64,000 nt of DNA. Source: an uncultured Gammaproteobacteria bacterium (GTDB lineage Bacteria; Pseudomonadota; Gammaproteobacteria; Steroidobacterales; UBA11654). The position numbers and the translations under genes are program-made. The stretch lies in assembly GCA_902595845.1 (NCBI GenBank), contig CACJRN010000001.1, positions 198,326 to 262,325 on the forward strand, read 5' to 3'. Shown one piece after another: positions 19,147 to 29,631 of this stretch; the first letter of the stretch is position 1; every line of letters begins with the position of its first letter. The notes below the pieces were generated by a model. The model was not told the origin of the DNA. It saw only the letters and a program-made list of their open reading frames with translations, and ran no database searches.

Positions 19147-19929
19147 TTAAATTTTTTTTAAAAACTCCATTAGAAGATTAGAAATATTTTTTGCATCCAA
19201 GTCAGGCTCCAGATTCTTGCCTTGAATGATTTCAACAATTGCATCCGACCTACAAGCTTTAGCCTTATTGAGGAAAGGATACATTACATCATCTTCAGAA
19301 CAGAGTATCAAACATGGAGTTTTCGTTTTTTTTAAAGCTTCGATCTCATCAAAGCCCCATACTGCATGATGCATTTGTTTAGCGGATGCCTCTGCTCGAA
19401 TTGCATCTAAAGTTTCTCGCTGCCTTAAATCCAAGTTCCCTCCGGCACCGAGAATATTTCCTGCTAATTTCCATGCATTCAAAAGGTGTGTTCCGTCTTC
19501 TTTAGGTGACCAATCAAGCCCAGTTTGATTCTTCATCAACTCTTTTTCTTCTTTCGTTGCAAGAAAAGCACCAATCAGAGTAAGTGAGCTAACCATATGG
19601 TTGAATTCATTCTCCATATGCAGAGCTATTGAAGCTCCAGAGTGATGACCTAGTAGGTGAAAATCACTTATGTTTATATTATTCAAGGCTTCAATAATCG
19701 ATTTTCCGTAATCTGCAAGGTTTGGATTCCCAGAGATGTCATCACTCATGCCAAATCCAGGGGTATCAATTGCAATACAAGTATTTTGAGGCATGAGTTG
19801 AATGATTTCTTCATACATCAATGAAGAGCTTGGTGTTTGGTGAAGAAAAACGATTGGCGTTCCTTCACCTTTATGAAATCTATAGTGGCATTGACCTATT
19901 GAGGTTTCTGTATATGCTTTTTGAATCAT
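19147..19929 (-). CDS. Alpha/beta hydrolase-fold protein with atypical nucleophile elbow
   Basis: PIVFLHQTPSSSLMYEE oxyanion loop; elbow LLGHHSGASIAL. Confidence 0.88.
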   Translation of the reverse strand: MIQKAYTETSIGQCHYRFHKGEGTPIVFLHQTPSSSLMYEEIIQLMPQNTCIAIDTPGFGMSDDISGNPNLADYGKSIIEALNNINISDFHLLGHHSGASIALHMENEFNHMVSSLTLIGAFLATKEEKELMKNQTGLDWSPKEDGTHLLNAWKLAGNILGAGGNLDLRQRETLDAIRAEASAKQMHHAVWGFDEIEALKKTKTPCLILCSEDDVMYPFLNKAKACRSDAIVEIIQGKNLEPDLDAKNISNLLMEFLKKI

Positions 19930-21239
19930 TCAGAAAGGCTGCTATTTTTAGATATTCCATTTGATGATTTAATCGAGATGATAATCGATGCAATGAATAG
20001 TAATGCATTGATGCTGGCTATCAATAGAAAGGGGCCCATCGGAGATAAGTCAAATAACCTCCCACCGATAGCCGTTGCCACCAAGATACCTATTGCTCCA
20101 AAAAAAGAGCTAAAGCCAATAACTGTTCCACGTTGCCTCAGAGGTGCTTCCTGTCCAATGAGACTTGCAGTCGCAATTACGGTTCCTATGGCGCTGCATG
20201 AAATTAAAATAAAAATTGGAAGATTAGAATAATTGAGTGGTGAGTCTACAAAGAATACCAGCCCATATGAGACAAAACCCATTCCCATCGCTATTACCAT
20301 TGCATGAACCCTGTCAATTCGATCGATTATGACGCCAAATAGGAAAGCCCAAATCATGCTAATCAAATTTGTAGCAACAATGACAGGAACAACCTTACCT
20401 ATCGACTCAGACGGAGAGAGACCCATTGCATATCCACTGGTAATAGCCCATTGAGATATAAACAGCCCATTAATTGATACATCAGCTCGAGCAAGGAATG
20501 TCGCACCATATGCCAATGCTATCTTTGGGTTGACTATGGATTTTAGGCCCACAGAAATCAGTTCTTTTGTTCCAGGCTTTGACTGCGCGACCTCTTCAGA
20601 GTCTTCTGGTACACCACCCTTTAATCCCTTATAAAAAATAAAGGCAGATATCAATCCTACGATTGCAGCAGTAAGCATTGTGGTTTTAGCGGCATCAATT
20701 GCTTCATACCCATTGCTTTCTAGAATAGAAGGAAGATTTCCAAGCACAATCGCAAAGCCCAAAACTCCAAAAGCATTCAAAATTGAATGAACACTCACAA
20801 ACTTTCCTCTTGATTTTTCAGCAGGATAATCACCAACTACGATTGCAAGAACGCATGATAGGCATGCAGCACCAATTGCAAATATTGACCTGAAGATAAA
20901 TAGTTCAGTTAGATTTGATGCATAAGGATAGATCGCCAGACCAAAAGAAATCAATAAAGTACCGGTGACAAAGACAGGCTTTCTTCCAATTCGATCACAC
21001 AAGATACCAAAAGGGCCTATCAGAAGTATTGCAATGATTTCTTGCAGAAATGCGAGATTCCCAGTCACTGTTCCTTGGCCACCCATCGGGATATCAAGAA
21101 CTACAGTCAGTATATAGCCCTGCACAAAATTCATTCCTGCCAAAATGCCTATGCAAATAAAGCAAGCATAGAAGTAAGTTAAAGCATTGGTTTTGCTTAT
21201 TCCTTTGGCGAGAAAGATTGGGCCAATTTTCTCTGTCAT
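19926..21239 (-). CDS. MFS transporter
   Basis: 12-TM pattern; FGILCDRIGRKPVFVTG. Confidence 0.92.
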   Translation of the reverse strand: MTEKIGPIFLAKGISKTNALTYFYACFICIGILAGMNFVQGYILTVVLDIPMGGQGTVTGNLAFLQEIIAILLIGPFGILCDRIGRKPVFVTGTLLISFGLAIYPYASNLTELFIFRSIFAIGAACLSCVLAIVVGDYPAEKSRGKFVSVHSILNAFGVLGFAIVLGNLPSILESNGYEAIDAAKTTMLTAAIVGLISAFIFYKGLKGGVPEDSEEVAQSKPGTKELISVGLKSIVNPKIALAYGATFLARADVSINGLFISQWAITSGYAMGLSPSESIGKVVPVIVATNLISMIWAFLFGVIIDRIDRVHAMVIAMGMGFVSYGLVFFVDSPLNYSNLPIFILISCSAIGTVIATASLIGQEAPLRQRGTVIGFSSFFGAIGILVATAIGGRLFDLSPMGPFLLIASINALLFIASIIISIKSSNGISKNSSLSE

Positions 21240-21315
21240 TTGATTTGATTCATTACAGGCATGAAAAAAGTTTACAAAATAATGCTCTACAAAGAGTAAC
21301 TAAATGTAACCGCGA

Positions 21316-22971
21316 CTATACGATAGATTTAAGATTTTTAGCCCAATTTTTGATTTCATCATCAAGCTGCAGCTCAGAAAAATCATTTTTTTGGTATTGG
21401 GACTGAGAAAGTGGATGATTTTGCCTGAAGCAAACAGTCGTTTTAAGATCTATTTTGCTCTCCAAGGAAGCATTGAGGGAATTGATCATTGCGGATCTCC
21501 AGTTCGATTCAGATCGAATAAGTTCTGTCACCTCATCTTGAAGTTGCCCTTCATCCAGTTGAGGTTTTAAATCCATGATTCCGTCAATAACTGTGTTATA
21601 CCAAGGCCAAAAAAGTTTTGAGTCTCTGACCATATGCCAATATTGGTTTAGGTGTCCTCCATGCCATTCTTTCTCAATTTCAGGTAATCCCTTTTCTATA
21701 TATTCTTCAATAGAAGCTTTATCCAAGAGCCATGGCTCAATAAGAATGAGATGATCTATACGGTTTTTATTTTCATTGATGAACTGTGAAAGGCACCCAT
21801 GATGATTGATGATTGCGAGGCTAAAATCCTTAATATTTTGATCACTGATTACATCTGATACAGCTTGTTTGAAAGCATCTAGTATGGGCTTATTTAAATC
21901 CTTTACAGACTCTCCGTGTCCCGGAAGTTCAATCACCATCAAATTTGTATATTTTGATAGTTCATTTGATAAGTATTGAATTGTCTTTGAAGAACCACCA
22001 ATAGGTGGAATGATCACTAGAGGATTCTGATCTGATCCATCACACTTTTTTTGTACACAGATATCACCAACAGCAGTTTCAATGAATATTTTAGTCAAGC
22101 CATCACTCTTTAGTATGCATTCAGGAAGATCGACAGATATATTTTTTGAATGATTGAGGAGATGTGCTCTTGATTTTTCTAGTGCTTGATCTTGATCTTT
22201 GGATGATTCAACTAAAGTGGATGCTGATGGAGTCAAATCTTCTAAGCATTTACACAAAGGATCCCATTCTCCAGCAGTGATCAATGCAGGAACCTGTAGC
22301 TCAGGCACGAATTGTTCAAGGCGATACTCAAATGCAGCCCCATAAGCAGATCGATAATTATCTCCCGCTCGCATCACCTCAACGGCGTTCTCATGCAATA
22401 TCGATGGATCAGAAATACTGAATTCCATTCTGGCATCCAGTGTCCTTTCATGCCATGGAAAGAAAATCAATTGTTCTCTCATTCTCGACCACAACCAACT
22501 TAAATGGCCACCATCCCAATGAGGTTCAAATGGCGGTAAATATTCTGCTCTAATCTTTTCAAGCTCATCATCGGTGAGAACCAAAACACCATTGCACGAG
22601 ATGGCCTCGACTCTATCTGAGAATTGGTGTGCGAGTGCGATTGATATGATTGCGCCAGTATGAAATCCATAAAGTCCAAACCGATCAATTCCCAATGCAT
22701 CAGCCAATTCTATGGTTGCCTCAGCAATCTCTTCTATGGTGACTTTTTGGCTCTCTAATGGGTCAGAAGCACCAAAGCCTGGAGTATCAGGAGCAATCAT
22801 CAAAAAATCATTTGACCACATTTCCATCAATGGCTTGTATTCATCAGCAGATTTTGGTGATTGATGTAATAAAAAGATAACAGGCCCAGACCCAGCAGTC
22901 AGATATCTCACCTGTCTCTCTCCAAACTTTCCTTTGATGGTTTGAAATTTTGTTTTGATTTTAGAGCTCAT
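21316..22971 (-). CDS. Tandem (two-domain) alpha/beta hydrolase-fold protein
   Basis: Domain 1 PVIFLLHQSPKSADEY / LYGFHTGAIIS; domain 2 from ~aa 300 PLVIIPPIGGSSKT / LAIINHHGCLSQ. Confidence 0.8.
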   Translation of the reverse strand: MSSKIKTKFQTIKGKFGERQVRYLTAGSGPVIFLLHQSPKSADEYKPLMEMWSNDFLMIAPDTPGFGASDPLESQKVTIEEIAEATIELADALGIDRFGLYGFHTGAIISIALAHQFSDRVEAISCNGVLVLTDDELEKIRAEYLPPFEPHWDGGHLSWLWSRMREQLIFFPWHERTLDARMEFSISDPSILHENAVEVMRAGDNYRSAYGAAFEYRLEQFVPELQVPALITAGEWDPLCKCLEDLTPSASTLVESSKDQDQALEKSRAHLLNHSKNISVDLPECILKSDGLTKIFIETAVGDICVQKKCDGSDQNPLVIIPPIGGSSKTIQYLSNELSKYTNLMVIELPGHGESVKDLNKPILDAFKQAVSDVISDQNIKDFSLAIINHHGCLSQFINENKNRIDHLILIEPWLLDKASIEEYIEKGLPEIEKEWHGGHLNQYWHMVRDSKLFWPWYNTVIDGIMDLKPQLDEGQLQDEVTELIRSESNWRSAMINSLNASLESKIDLKTTVCFRQNHPLSQSQYQKNDFSELQLDDEIKNWAKNLKSIV

Positions 22972-23048
22972 CTGTTTTGGTAATCTTCAGCATTTTCCAT
23001 TTAGGAAGTTATAATGTGGCATCAATTTTAACAAATATTATTTTGATT

Positions 23049-23801
23049 ATGACTAAAAGGTTAAGTGAAAAGGTGGCATTGGTGACCGGCGGCGCTTCTG
23101 GCTTTGGAAAAGCAACAGCAGAGTTATTCAAGAAAGAAGGGGCAGAAGTTTATATTTCGGATATCAACGAAGAAAATGGCAAAAAAGTCTCTAGTGAGCT
23201 TGGAGTAACCTTTGTTTCTCATGATGTAACCAAAAAAGAAGAATGGATACGTGTCATCGATGAAATAAAAGCACAATCATCTGGATTGAATGTGCTTGTG
23301 AATAATGCCGGTATTGGTTTTATGGCCGATGTAGAGGCAACAACAGAGGAAGAATGGGAATTGGTTCACAAAGTTGATCTTGATTCAGTATTTCTTGGTT
23401 GTAAATATGCAATTCCACTGATGAGAGAATCTGGCAATGGTTCAATCATCAATATCTCATCCATATCTGGTATTGTTGCTGGGCATAATTTTGCAGCCTA
23501 CAATAGTGCAAAAGCTGCAGTAAGACATCTAACCAAGTCCGTGGCACTTCACTGTGCTAGAACGACTGATACAGTGAGATGCAACAGTGTTCACCCAGTT
23601 TTTGCTCAAACCGAGATGATGAAATCATTTTTTGATAACCCCAATGAGGAGCTTGTATCGAAAATAGAGAGACAAATCCCTCTCAGAAAGTTAGTCACAG
23701 TCGAGGATGTTGCCAACTCAATTCTATTTCTCGCAAGCGATGAGTCAAAAATGATCACCGGATCTGAGTTGGTAATTGATGGAGGCTTATCAGCTCAATA
23801 A
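23049..23801 (+). CDS. SDR family oxidoreductase (3-ketoacyl/hydroxysteroid dehydrogenase-like)
   Basis: VTGGASGFGKATAELF, NNAGIG, SSISGIVAG...YNSAKAAVRH, DGGLSAQ. Confidence 0.93.
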   Translation: MTKRLSEKVALVTGGASGFGKATAELFKKEGAEVYISDINEENGKKVSSELGVTFVSHDVTKKEEWIRVIDEIKAQSSGLNVLVNNAGIGFMADVEATTEEEWELVHKVDLDSVFLGCKYAIPLMRESGNGSIINISSISGIVAGHNFAAYNSAKAAVRHLTKSVALHCARTTDTVRCNSVHPVFAQTEMMKSFFDNPNEELVSKIERQIPLRKLVTVEDVANSILFLASDESKMITGSELVIDGGLSAQ

Positions 23802-24923
23802 TTATTTGGACTTCACCAAGGGCACTGGGTCTAAAACCCAACTCTTTTCTTTTTTTCTAGCAGGTGAGGGGATTGCATAAGCGGTTTGATGCTGAGTCTC
23901 TTTCATTTTCTTGACATCAATTTTATAACCTTTTTTGGTGAAGTCTTCCAATGAGCTTCTATATTCTCCAATGATTAAATCTGCAGGGACGAATATTTCT
24001 TTAGTGAGCGTAGGAGGAGTCAGAACAGGCCTTAAGTTGTCCAGAACTTCTATGTCTTGATTCACAACCTCCATATTCCTGCCCATGATCATTTCATCAA
24101 GATTTTCTTCCATGAGCCAATTTCTCATATTCACGAAAAAGATTTTGGTTTTAAACTCATTAATGGGTTGTTCAAAAAAATATTGATGGAACCAGTTTGA
24201 ATCTTTTTTGGTGTGTATCTGTGTAATCAGAGTATTCGGCCCCCGATAGCCACCCCATACGGTTAATTCTCCATCACTTTTTCTGGCAGTCTCACCATAA
24301 GTCTCTTCATCCAATGGAGGTGCAGCATCAAATAGTTGCTCAAAGTCTGCACCGCGGTCTACTTTGGTAATTTTAGTCGGATTAACTTTGTAATCGTTCC
24401 TCGCTCCTGAGAATCCATGAGTAGGATGAACGAACTCGTTGTGAGCTGGATCGAGTCCATTTTCAATCGATCGTTCATAGTTGTAATCGATGTCTATGAT
24501 CGTTGTTTGATTCGCTCTCCAGCCTTCAGCTTCATATTCTTCAATCTCATATAAGCTTGGTCTCTCATCCTCAGGAAGATCACCCAAGAAGGCAAAAACT
24601 ATGTTGTATCTCTCGATGACCGGATAGCTATCTACTTTGGCCCTGTTGGGTATCTTTGCATCTGGCCCCAATGAAGGTATTTTCGTGCATTTACCTTGCC
24701 CATTGTATCTCCAACCATGATAAGGGCAGGCTATTGTCCCATCCTCATGACAAATCCCATTGGCTAAAGACCCACCTCGATGGACACAAACATTGCTTAA
24801 GCAATGTGCTACACCCTCATGATCTCTAAATGCCACAAAATCCATACCCAGAATAGTCGCTTTCTTAGAGCCTTCATTGATTTCATCGCTCAGACAAACC
24901 GGATACCAAAAATTAATATACAT
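23802..24923 (-). CDS. Rieske [2Fe-2S] aromatic ring-hydroxylating oxygenase alpha subunit family
   Basis: CVHRGGSLANG...CPYHGWRYNGQGKC Rieske motif; NGLDPAHNEFVHPTHG mononuclear iron site. Confidence 0.93.
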   Translation of the reverse strand: MYINFWYPVCLSDEINEGSKKATILGMDFVAFRDHEGVAHCLSNVCVHRGGSLANGICHEDGTIACPYHGWRYNGQGKCTKIPSLGPDAKIPNRAKVDSYPVIERYNIVFAFLGDLPEDERPSLYEIEEYEAEGWRANQTTIIDIDYNYERSIENGLDPAHNEFVHPTHGFSGARNDYKVNPTKITKVDRGADFEQLFDAAPPLDEETYGETARKSDGELTVWGGYRGPNTLITQIHTKKDSNWFHQYFFEQPINEFKTKIFFVNMRNWLMEENLDEMIMGRNMEVVNQDIEVLDNLRPVLTPPTLTKEIFVPADLIIGEYRSSLEDFTKKGYKIDVKKMKETQHQTAYAIPSPARKKEKSWVLDPVPLVKSK

Positions 24924-25014
24924 ATACTTTTCCTCTAGAGGATTATATAAATTTACTTTCTAATGAAGACAATAACTTTGTAACGAAGTGTAACTCTATA
25001 AGATTAAACGATGT

Positions 25015-26187
25015 TTAAATTTCGACAGAACTTGGGTCGTAATAGAATAATCCAAGCTCTTCTTCATTCTTGTGATCTTCTTTGGAGTAATCATCGGGTG
25101 TTTTACCTGTAAATCTCATACCTGCTTTTTTAGAATTCTCAGTCACAAAATGAGCTCTTTCTATCCTGGCTTTTTGATAGCGATCAATGATCTCATTTTG
25201 ACTGCCAGAGTCAGAGATAATTCTTGATATCACAACACCATCTTCAATTGCCATACTGGCCCCTTGTCCCATGAATGGTTCGAGGGGGTGGGCCGCATCG
25301 CCAAGAAGAGTAGAATAGTCTGATGACCAGTTTTCTGAGGGAGATCTAGCAAAAATTCCCCATTTGAATAACTCATCTCTTGGAGTGGCTTTGATGATAT
25401 TTTTTACTTGTTGGTTATAGTCAGAAAAAATATCCATTACGATCTCAACATCTGATGGAATTGCCCATCCTTCCTCAGCCCATTCATCAGTAACTAAAAA
25501 TGCCACATAATTATAGAGTTCACCGTTTCTCACAAGATATCTTGCGAAAACTCTTCCAGGGGCAATAAAAGCTGATGAGCCACATTCATCAAAATCTGAT
25601 TCAGATAATTCCGAAGTGGGAACAAGGCCTCTCCAAGCGACATAACCTGCAAATTCCGGATCATCATCTCCAATGATTATGCTTCTAACAGTTGATCGAT
25701 TGCCATCAGCCCCAATTACAAAATCAAATTCATATTTGTCTTTTTCATTGAAGGTTAATTCCACATGACCATTTTTTTCAACGAGGCCTGTGAGCTTATG
25801 ATTTACATAAATTTTGCTCTCAGGATATGCTTGCATGCCGTCAATGAATAAATTATGAACATCCGCTCGATGCGCTTGAAATTGGTATGCACCATATTTT
25901 TCCATCATTTTTTTACCTCTTTCTAGAGGTACAATCACTTCCCCTGTTTCAAAATGTCTCACACCTTGTTTGGCATGAGCCATTCCAACAGATTTTATGC
26001 CATCACCAAGATTCAGATAATTCAGGCCTTTTGTTGCATTTGGAGTGATTGTGAGTCCTGCACCCACTTCTGATAATTCAGGAGCTTGTTCGAAAACAGA
26101 CACATTGAAACCATTTTGAGAGAGACCAAGTGCCGCACTCATCCCACCGATTCCTGCTCCAACAATGGCAATATTTAGTTTGGACAT
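25015..26187 (-). CDS. FAD-dependent monooxygenase (salicylate hydroxylase-like)
   Basis: IVGAGIGGMSAALGLSQNGF, GADGNRSTVR, LLGDAAHPLEPFMGQGASMAIED. Confidence 0.95.
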   Translation of the reverse strand: MSKLNIAIVGAGIGGMSAALGLSQNGFNVSVFEQAPELSEVGAGLTITPNATKGLNYLNLGDGIKSVGMAHAKQGVRHFETGEVIVPLERGKKMMEKYGAYQFQAHRADVHNLFIDGMQAYPESKIYVNHKLTGLVEKNGHVELTFNEKDKYEFDFVIGADGNRSTVRSIIIGDDDPEFAGYVAWRGLVPTSELSESDFDECGSSAFIAPGRVFARYLVRNGELYNYVAFLVTDEWAEEGWAIPSDVEIVMDIFSDYNQQVKNIIKATPRDELFKWGIFARSPSENWSSDYSTLLGDAAHPLEPFMGQGASMAIEDGVVISRIISDSGSQNEIIDRYQKARIERAHFVTENSKKAGMRFTGKTPDDYSKEDHKNEEELGLFYYDPSSVEI

Positions 26188-26347
26188 TCTTAAATCCTTT
26201 ATTTAAGTGTGTGATGTTATATCGATGCTAAAACCTTAACAGATATCTATAAAAAATCATCTACACAATTAAATCATTGTTTTTAGGTTGGATTGCTTCA
26301 TAATTACAAAAAAATTTCACATAGCACAATTTAAAAGGGGAGCAGCA

Positions 26348-27316
26348 GTGGCCAATGTGATGTTTATATTTCCTGGCCAAGGATCACAATATAGAGGCAT
26401 GGGCACGGATTTGATTAAAAAATCAGATTCTGTGAAGCAACTATATAATAAAGCCTCTTCTGTATTGGGTTACGACATTGCTAAATTATCTTTTAAAGAT
26501 GTAAAAGATGAAATCAATCTCACCAAGTATACTCAACCTGTTTTGATGACACATCAGATCGCCTGCTTTAAATATTTCTCAGAAGTAGTCGGTTGTGATA
26601 TCAATCCCATGCTACTGGCAGGACATAGTCTTGGAGAGTACACTGCTTTGGTTGTTTCTGGCAGCATCAACTTTGAAGAAGGTTTGGCTCTGGTTAGTAA
26701 AAGAGGCGAGTTAATGGGAAAATACGGTTCCGGATCCATGTTGGCATTGCCATTTGAGAGAGAAGCAGCAGCAAATATTATTGATCAATCGAATTGTGAA
26801 ATAGCCACAGTGAATCAATTAAAACAAACCGTGGTTGGGGGTTCTGATGAGGATATTCAGAAATTAGAAGAGATGTTGAAATCTGAATTTCCCAAGAAAA
26901 GAACAGTGAAATTGAAGACTGAAGGTGCATTTCATACCAGTCTGATGAATAAAGCAGCTGAGGAGTTTAAAGGACATCTAAGTCAGATTACTTTTAAAGA
27001 AATGAATGCGCCCGTACTCTCTAATTTTTCTTCAGAAATGCATAAAATAGATGGAAGTGATACAGCAGAATTGCTCTACAATCAATTATTCAAACCAGTT
27101 GATTGGCTTGGATGCATGCAAACAGCTGCAAACATGAAAGTTGATTGTGTCATTGAGTTTGGAGGAGGCTTGGGTGATGGATCTGAGCCCAATGAGAAAA
27201 GACCAAATCTAGAAGGCATAACAAAAAAGAACTTTAGAGCATTTCAAAATGAAGCCACTTATTTCCCTGCAATTAACACATCTACCATCGAAGATACTGC
27301 GAAAATAGTCTCGTGA
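26348..27316 (+). CDS. ACP S-malonyltransferase (FabD-like) acyltransferase
   Basis: FIFPGQGSQYRGMG, GHSLGEYTALV, AFHTSLM motifs; GTG start with ggggag SD. Confidence 0.88.
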   Translation: MANVMFIFPGQGSQYRGMGTDLIKKSDSVKQLYNKASSVLGYDIAKLSFKDVKDEINLTKYTQPVLMTHQIACFKYFSEVVGCDINPMLLAGHSLGEYTALVVSGSINFEEGLALVSKRGELMGKYGSGSMLALPFEREAAANIIDQSNCEIATVNQLKQTVVGGSDEDIQKLEEMLKSEFPKKRTVKLKTEGAFHTSLMNKAAEEFKGHLSQITFKEMNAPVLSNFSSEMHKIDGSDTAELLYNQLFKPVDWLGCMQTAANMKVDCVIEFGGGLGDGSEPNEKRPNLEGITKKNFRAFQNEATYFPAINTSTIEDTAKIVS

Positions 27317-29631
27317 TAATTACCATTAGAAAATTTATCTTTTTATCTCTGCTTTTAGGGCCCATATATGCCAATGCATCCATTGTGATTGATGGAAAAT
27401 TAGATGAGGCTGAATGGCAGCAAGCCCAGACCATTGATGAACTAACTATCATTAATCCTTTCAGTCTAGAAACTCCCGATTATCAAACAAAAGTTCTGAT
27501 TCACTCAGATGAAAGCGGTATCTACTTTGGCTTTATCAATCAACAGCCAAATGAAACAAGAGATCGAAGGAGGCATGCGAGAGATGGACTGAGAGAGAAT
27601 CATGATCGAAATGTCGTTGTCGTTGATTTAGATAACACTGGAAATACTGCATATATGCTTGGCATTGCTCTGGGCAAATCTGTTCTTGATTACACAATTA
27701 CAAATGAAAATGAGATAGATGGTGATTGGGATGGAGAATGGTTTGCTGAGACGTCTGAAAATGATGAGAACTGGTATTCAGAATTCTTTATTCCATGGAA
27801 TATGGCACCGATGAATAAGCAAGATGAAGAAAAGCGAACAATTGGAGTCAGTGTGAGCAGGATGATTCAGCACTTAGGCATAGGAATTGGTTTTCCTGCA
27901 GCATCTTTTCAGCGATCAGAGTTTTTATCAGTTCTTCATAAGGTTGAAGTCGTACAAGCCAATCCAAAAAGCCTTGATTTTTTTCCATACACAGTTGCAA
28001 ATAATGATTTCATCACTGATGAATCATCATTTGATGCGGGCACTGAAATCATTTACAACACAGGCTCAGGCGGTGAACTGGTTGCAACAATCAATCCTGA
28101 TTTTGGTCAAGTTGAGAGCGATAATATTGTGATCAACTATTCCCCTAGAGAAACTTTCTACTCTGATAAAAGACCATTTTTTACACAAAGCCAGTCGATG
28201 TTTAATATTGAGCTTGATTGGTATCCAGGTTTTGAGCTCTATTCAATGCTCCATACAAGAAGGATAGGAGCAAGACCGCTTTATGATTGTGCAAAGTACT
28301 CTGAAGCTCAGGGTGGAAGTGATGATTTAGAAGATCAATGTAATGCCAGCAAGTTAAATACCAACGGAATTGATATGGCATTTAAATTTACTCAAAGGGG
28401 CGAATCAACTGATTTTGGAGCATTTGCAACTTTTGAAAAAGATGAAGATTTCAGCGAAGGCAGTAATTTCTATGCTTTCAGAACAATTCATAATGTCGGA
28501 AATCACCGAATTGGCCACATGGCAACACATGCTGACAAATCTTTCATAGATAGACAAGCAACTGTGAATACCATTGACTATCAATACCTCTCTGATTCAG
28601 GACTCAGAATAGAGCATATAAATATGTTTTCTAACATTACAGATGAAGAGAGTGGTTTTGGATCAAGGACAATGGCCATGCATAGGCCAAATAAAGAGTG
28701 GAGGTATGGAGCTGAAATTTACTACTTCAGTGATGACTTGAACGTCAATGATATGGGATATCTCTGGAGAAATGATTTGATGGCATATGGTGCAACAGTT
28801 GGTTACACAAGAACAGATTTTGAAGAGCAATCAATTTCAAAAAGCAGAAGTTATAATTTTGATTATTGGGACCAAAACAATGCAGAACATGAGAATTTGG
28901 AGCAATTTTATAGTTTTAATCTTTGGCAAAGTTTCAAATCAACATCCAGTATTTCAATTCAGTCAAACCTCAGCTCTAAAGGAAAGGATGATGAAATCAC
29001 TCAAGGCAGTCTCAATTCTCCATTTTTGAGAACTGGAAATGGTGGAAACATAGATTTCGATTATAGAAGTCCACAGTATGGACCTTGGAAGTACTCATTT
29101 GGATTTGGGGTTGAAAGGAAGAATTATTATGCCTATACGGACAGAAGGAGAAGTGCGTCAGTAGGACTAGGTTATAATCCAAGAGATAACGTTAGAACTT
29201 GGCTTAGGTTGAACCACAGACATCGATCGAACTGGACGATTAGAACTGATGAGGACTTATACGGTACTTTCTCACAAAAAAGATTCAGTCTAAATACAGG
29301 GGTTACTTGGTATAGAACTGAGAAAGAAGAATTCACTTTAAAAATAGAAACAGTTTCTTTTAGGAATCAGAACGGTCAATCTTGGCAAATCGATGCAAAC
29401 GGCTACCTGAAGAAATCTGATCAAGACGCACAGAGCATTAATCTTGGAAGTCTAGCTTTTCAAATTAGGTATAGACGAGAAATTGCACCGCTTTCAAATA
29501 TATATCTGGTTTATACAAGAGGAGGGAGCTTATTCTTTGACGACGAAGCAGGGAATTCGAGAATCATTTCAGATACATGGGATGAGCCTCAAGGTAACAG
29601 ATTTGCTGCAAAAATAAGATATCGATTCTAA
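27313..29631 (+). CDS. CBM9-like/DUF5916-type outer membrane protein
   Basis: Signal peptide; IVIDGKLDEAEWQQAQ CBM9-like start; C-terminal beta-strand repeats ending in aromatic IRYRF. Confidence 0.82.
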   Translation: MIITIRKFIFLSLLLGPIYANASIVIDGKLDEAEWQQAQTIDELTIINPFSLETPDYQTKVLIHSDESGIYFGFINQQPNETRDRRRHARDGLRENHDRNVVVVDLDNTGNTAYMLGIALGKSVLDYTITNENEIDGDWDGEWFAETSENDENWYSEFFIPWNMAPMNKQDEEKRTIGVSVSRMIQHLGIGIGFPAASFQRSEFLSVLHKVEVVQANPKSLDFFPYTVANNDFITDESSFDAGTEIIYNTGSGGELVATINPDFGQVESDNIVINYSPRETFYSDKRPFFTQSQSMFNIELDWYPGFELYSMLHTRRIGARPLYDCAKYSEAQGGSDDLEDQCNASKLNTNGIDMAFKFTQRGESTDFGAFATFEKDEDFSEGSNFYAFRTIHNVGNHRIGHMATHADKSFIDRQATVNTIDYQYLSDSGLRIEHINMFSNITDEESGFGSRTMAMHRPNKEWRYGAEIYYFSDDLNVNDMGYLWRNDLMAYGATVGYTRTDFEEQSISKSRSYNFDYWDQNNAEHENLEQFYSFNLWQSFKSTSSISIQSNLSSKGKDDEITQGSLNSPFLRTGNGGNIDFDYRSPQYGPWKYSFGFGVERKNYYAYTDRRRSASVGLGYNPRDNVRTWLRLNHRHRSNWTIRTDEDLYGTFSQKRFSLNTGVTWYRTEKEEFTLKIETVSFRNQNGQSWQIDANGYLKKSDQDAQSINLGSLAFQIRYRREIAPLSNIYLVYTRGGSLFFDDEAGNSRIISDTWDEPQGNRFAAKIRYRF

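Noticed and set aside
12540-26187. Catabolic region considered as a genomic island at tRNA-Arg
   Set aside because: No integrase, att-like duplication of the tRNA 3' end, or transposase was seen.
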